From the NCBI GenBank assembly GCA_046154545.1, contig JBJXGC010000332.1, forward strand, positions 1 to 6,753: a stretch of 6,753 nt of DNA. The letters run 5' to 3'. This document shows, piece after piece, positions 5,788 through 6,753 of the stretch (the stretch's first letter is position 1; every line of letters begins with the position of its first letter). The translations under genes and the position numbers were made by a program. A model generated the notes under the pieces. It was not told the origin of the DNA, made no database searches, and was given only the letters and a program-made list of their open reading frames with translations. The DNA is from JBJXGC01 sp046154545 (GTDB taxonomy: Bacteria; Chloroflexota; Dehalococcoidia; Tepidiformales; Tepidiformaceae).

Positions 5788-5858
5788 GAACTCAGAACTC
5801 AGAAACTCAGAACTCAGAACTCAGAACTCAGAACTCGGAACTCGGAACTCGGAACTTA
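5788..5858 (+). repeat. Tandem heptanucleotide array (ten GAACTCA-type units) between tpiA and miaA
   Basis: Starting 2 bp after the tpiA stop there are ten head-to-tail units: GAACTCA twice, an 8-base GAAACTCA, GAACTCA three times, GAACTCG three times and a terminal GAACTTA. They fill 71 of the 78 bp between the two genes. The ordered A-to-G change suggests that the two halves expanded separately. The unit is not self-complementary, so no strong hairpin is expected. The array is far lower in GC than its surroundings and lies in the presumed leader of miaA. Seven is not a multiple of three, but the array is outside the reading frames. Confidence 0.95.
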
Positions 5859-5863
5859 GTAGT

Positions 5864-6753
5864 ATGCTCCGCCGCCTTGTCGCCATCGTCGGTCCCACCG
5901 CCTCGGGCAAGTCAGCCATCGCCCTCGAACTGGCGGCTCGTCTCGGTGGCGAGGTCCTGAATGCGGATAGCCGCCAGGTCTACCGGGGGATGGACATTGG
6001 CACCGCCAAGCCAGCGGCCGAAGACCGTCGCCGCGTCCGTCACCACCTCTACGACATCTGCGACCCCGCCGAGACCTACAGCCTCGCCCTCTACCAGCAG
6101 CACGCCCGCGCCGCCCTCGAAGAGATCTGGGCCCGCGATGCGTTCGCCTGGCTGGTGGGCGGCACGGGCCAGTACGCCTGGGCAATGCTCGAGGCCTGGA
6201 CCGTCCCCGAAGTCCCGCCGGATGCCGGCCTGCGTGCGGCACTGGCGGCCGTCGCCGAGGAGCAGGGGCCGGGAGCACTCCACGCCCGGCTCGCTGGTAT
6301 CGACCCGCTCGCGGCTGAGAGACTCGACGCACGCAACGTCCGGCGCGTGATACGCGCCATCGAAGTCTTCGAGCGGACGGGCACGCCGATCAGCACCTGG
6401 CAGACCAAGGGCAGCCCGGACTTCGAGTTCCTCCTCTTCGGCATCGACGTCCCGCTCGCCGAGCTGGACCTGCGCATCGACCGCCGGGTGGAGGAGATGT
6501 TCGCCGCTGGCTTCGTCGATGAGGTGCGCTCCCTGCTCGACCGGGGCGTCTCGCCGGGTGCGCCCGCGATGAGTTCGATCGGCTACGGGGAGGTAGCGCG
6601 CCACCTCGCGGGCGAACTTTCGCTGCAAGAGGCCCTCGAGGCGACCCAACGCGCGACCCGCCGCTTCGCCCGCCGCCAGGCCCAGTGGTTCCGCAAGGAC
6701 GACAAGCGCATCACCTGGGTCCAGGACGCGGATGATATCGATCTCCGGGCGAA
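5864..6753 (+). CDS. miaA: tRNA dimethylallyltransferase (MiaA); C-terminus cut by the window edge
   Basis: It transfers a dimethylallyl group from DMAPP to N6 of A37 in tRNAs reading codons that start with U, the first step towards ms2i6A. The window holds 296 residues of a protein that is usually about 300-320, so little is missing. Visible motifs are the P-loop GPTASGKS (10-17), NADSRQVYRGMDIGTAKP (the DSRQ tRNA/catalytic region), HHLYDICDP, LVGGTGQY (usually GGTGLY), RNVRRVIRAIEVFERTG, SSIGYGEV and RRFARRQAQWFRKDDKRITW near the end. The start is ATG 5864, which gives the expected short lead-in to the P-loop. No good Shine-Dalgarno precedes it: the upstream bases are the last heptamer of the repeat array plus GTAGT. 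Co-transcription with tpiA is plausible, since the 78-bp gap shows no terminator. Confidence 0.96.
   Translation, partial: MLRRLVAIVGPTASGKSAIALELAARLGGEVLNADSRQVYRGMDIGTAKPAAEDRRRVRHHLYDICDPAETYSLALYQQHARAALEEIWARDAFAWLVGGTGQYAWAMLEAWTVPEVPPDAGLRAALAAVAEEQGPGALHARLAGIDPLAAERLDARNVRRVIRAIEVFERTGTPISTWQTKGSPDFEFLLFGIDVPLAELDLRIDRRVEEMFAAGFVDEVRSLLDRGVSPGAPAMSSIGYGEVARHLAGELSLQEALEATQRATRRFARRQAQWFRKDDKRITWVQDADDIDLRA

Noticed and set aside
5788..5858. CRISPR-like array
   Set aside because: The units are 7-8 bp head to tail with no spacers, so this is a simple tandem repeat.

Overview
The window looks like bacterial chromosome of high GC content (well over 60% G+C by eye). It has two parts separated by a divergent intergenic region at about 2481-2797. 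There are no RNA genes, CRISPR arrays or insertion sequences that I can see. The order rpiB - pgk - membrane protein - tpiA - miaA, with the coding style, would suit a Chloroflexota-type genome, but that is a guess: nothing here is diagnostic for taxonomy.

Left part (1-2480, minus strand). Two genes read leftward. The first (2181-2480) encodes a 99-residue single-domain protein of unknown function. The second (2003 to beyond the left edge) encodes a large flavoprotein of the vanillyl-alcohol-oxidase (VAO) fold. It resembles the covalent-FAD (class II) cholesterol oxidase of Brevibacterium along its whole oxidase part. Its first 98 residues are an extra domain that aligns without gaps to the small protein, at 59/98 identical residues by hand count. 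So a module exists both free and fused to an oxidase, next to each other. A 177-bp gap with a perfect 13-bp inverted repeat lies between them. A good sigma70-like promoter and an operator-like inverted repeat lie upstream of the small gene.

Right part (2798-6753, plus strand). This is a tightly packed central-metabolism operon. Ribose-5-phosphate isomerase B overlaps phosphoglycerate kinase by ATGA. Two bases later comes a two-helix membrane protein with a probable PH-like domain, then triosephosphate isomerase with a clear Shine-Dalgarno and GTG start. A 71-bp array of ten GAACTCA-type heptamers follows, ending 5 bases before miaA (tRNA dimethylallyltransferase), which runs off the right edge with nearly all its sequence present. 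The operon joins pentose-phosphate and lower glycolytic steps to a tRNA-modification gene. It has no evident functional link to the divergent oxidase pair.

The most interesting content is the oxidase/stand-alone-domain pair. Its enzyme is recognisable, its accessory domain is not, and there is no signal peptide although the characterised Brevibacterium relative is exported.
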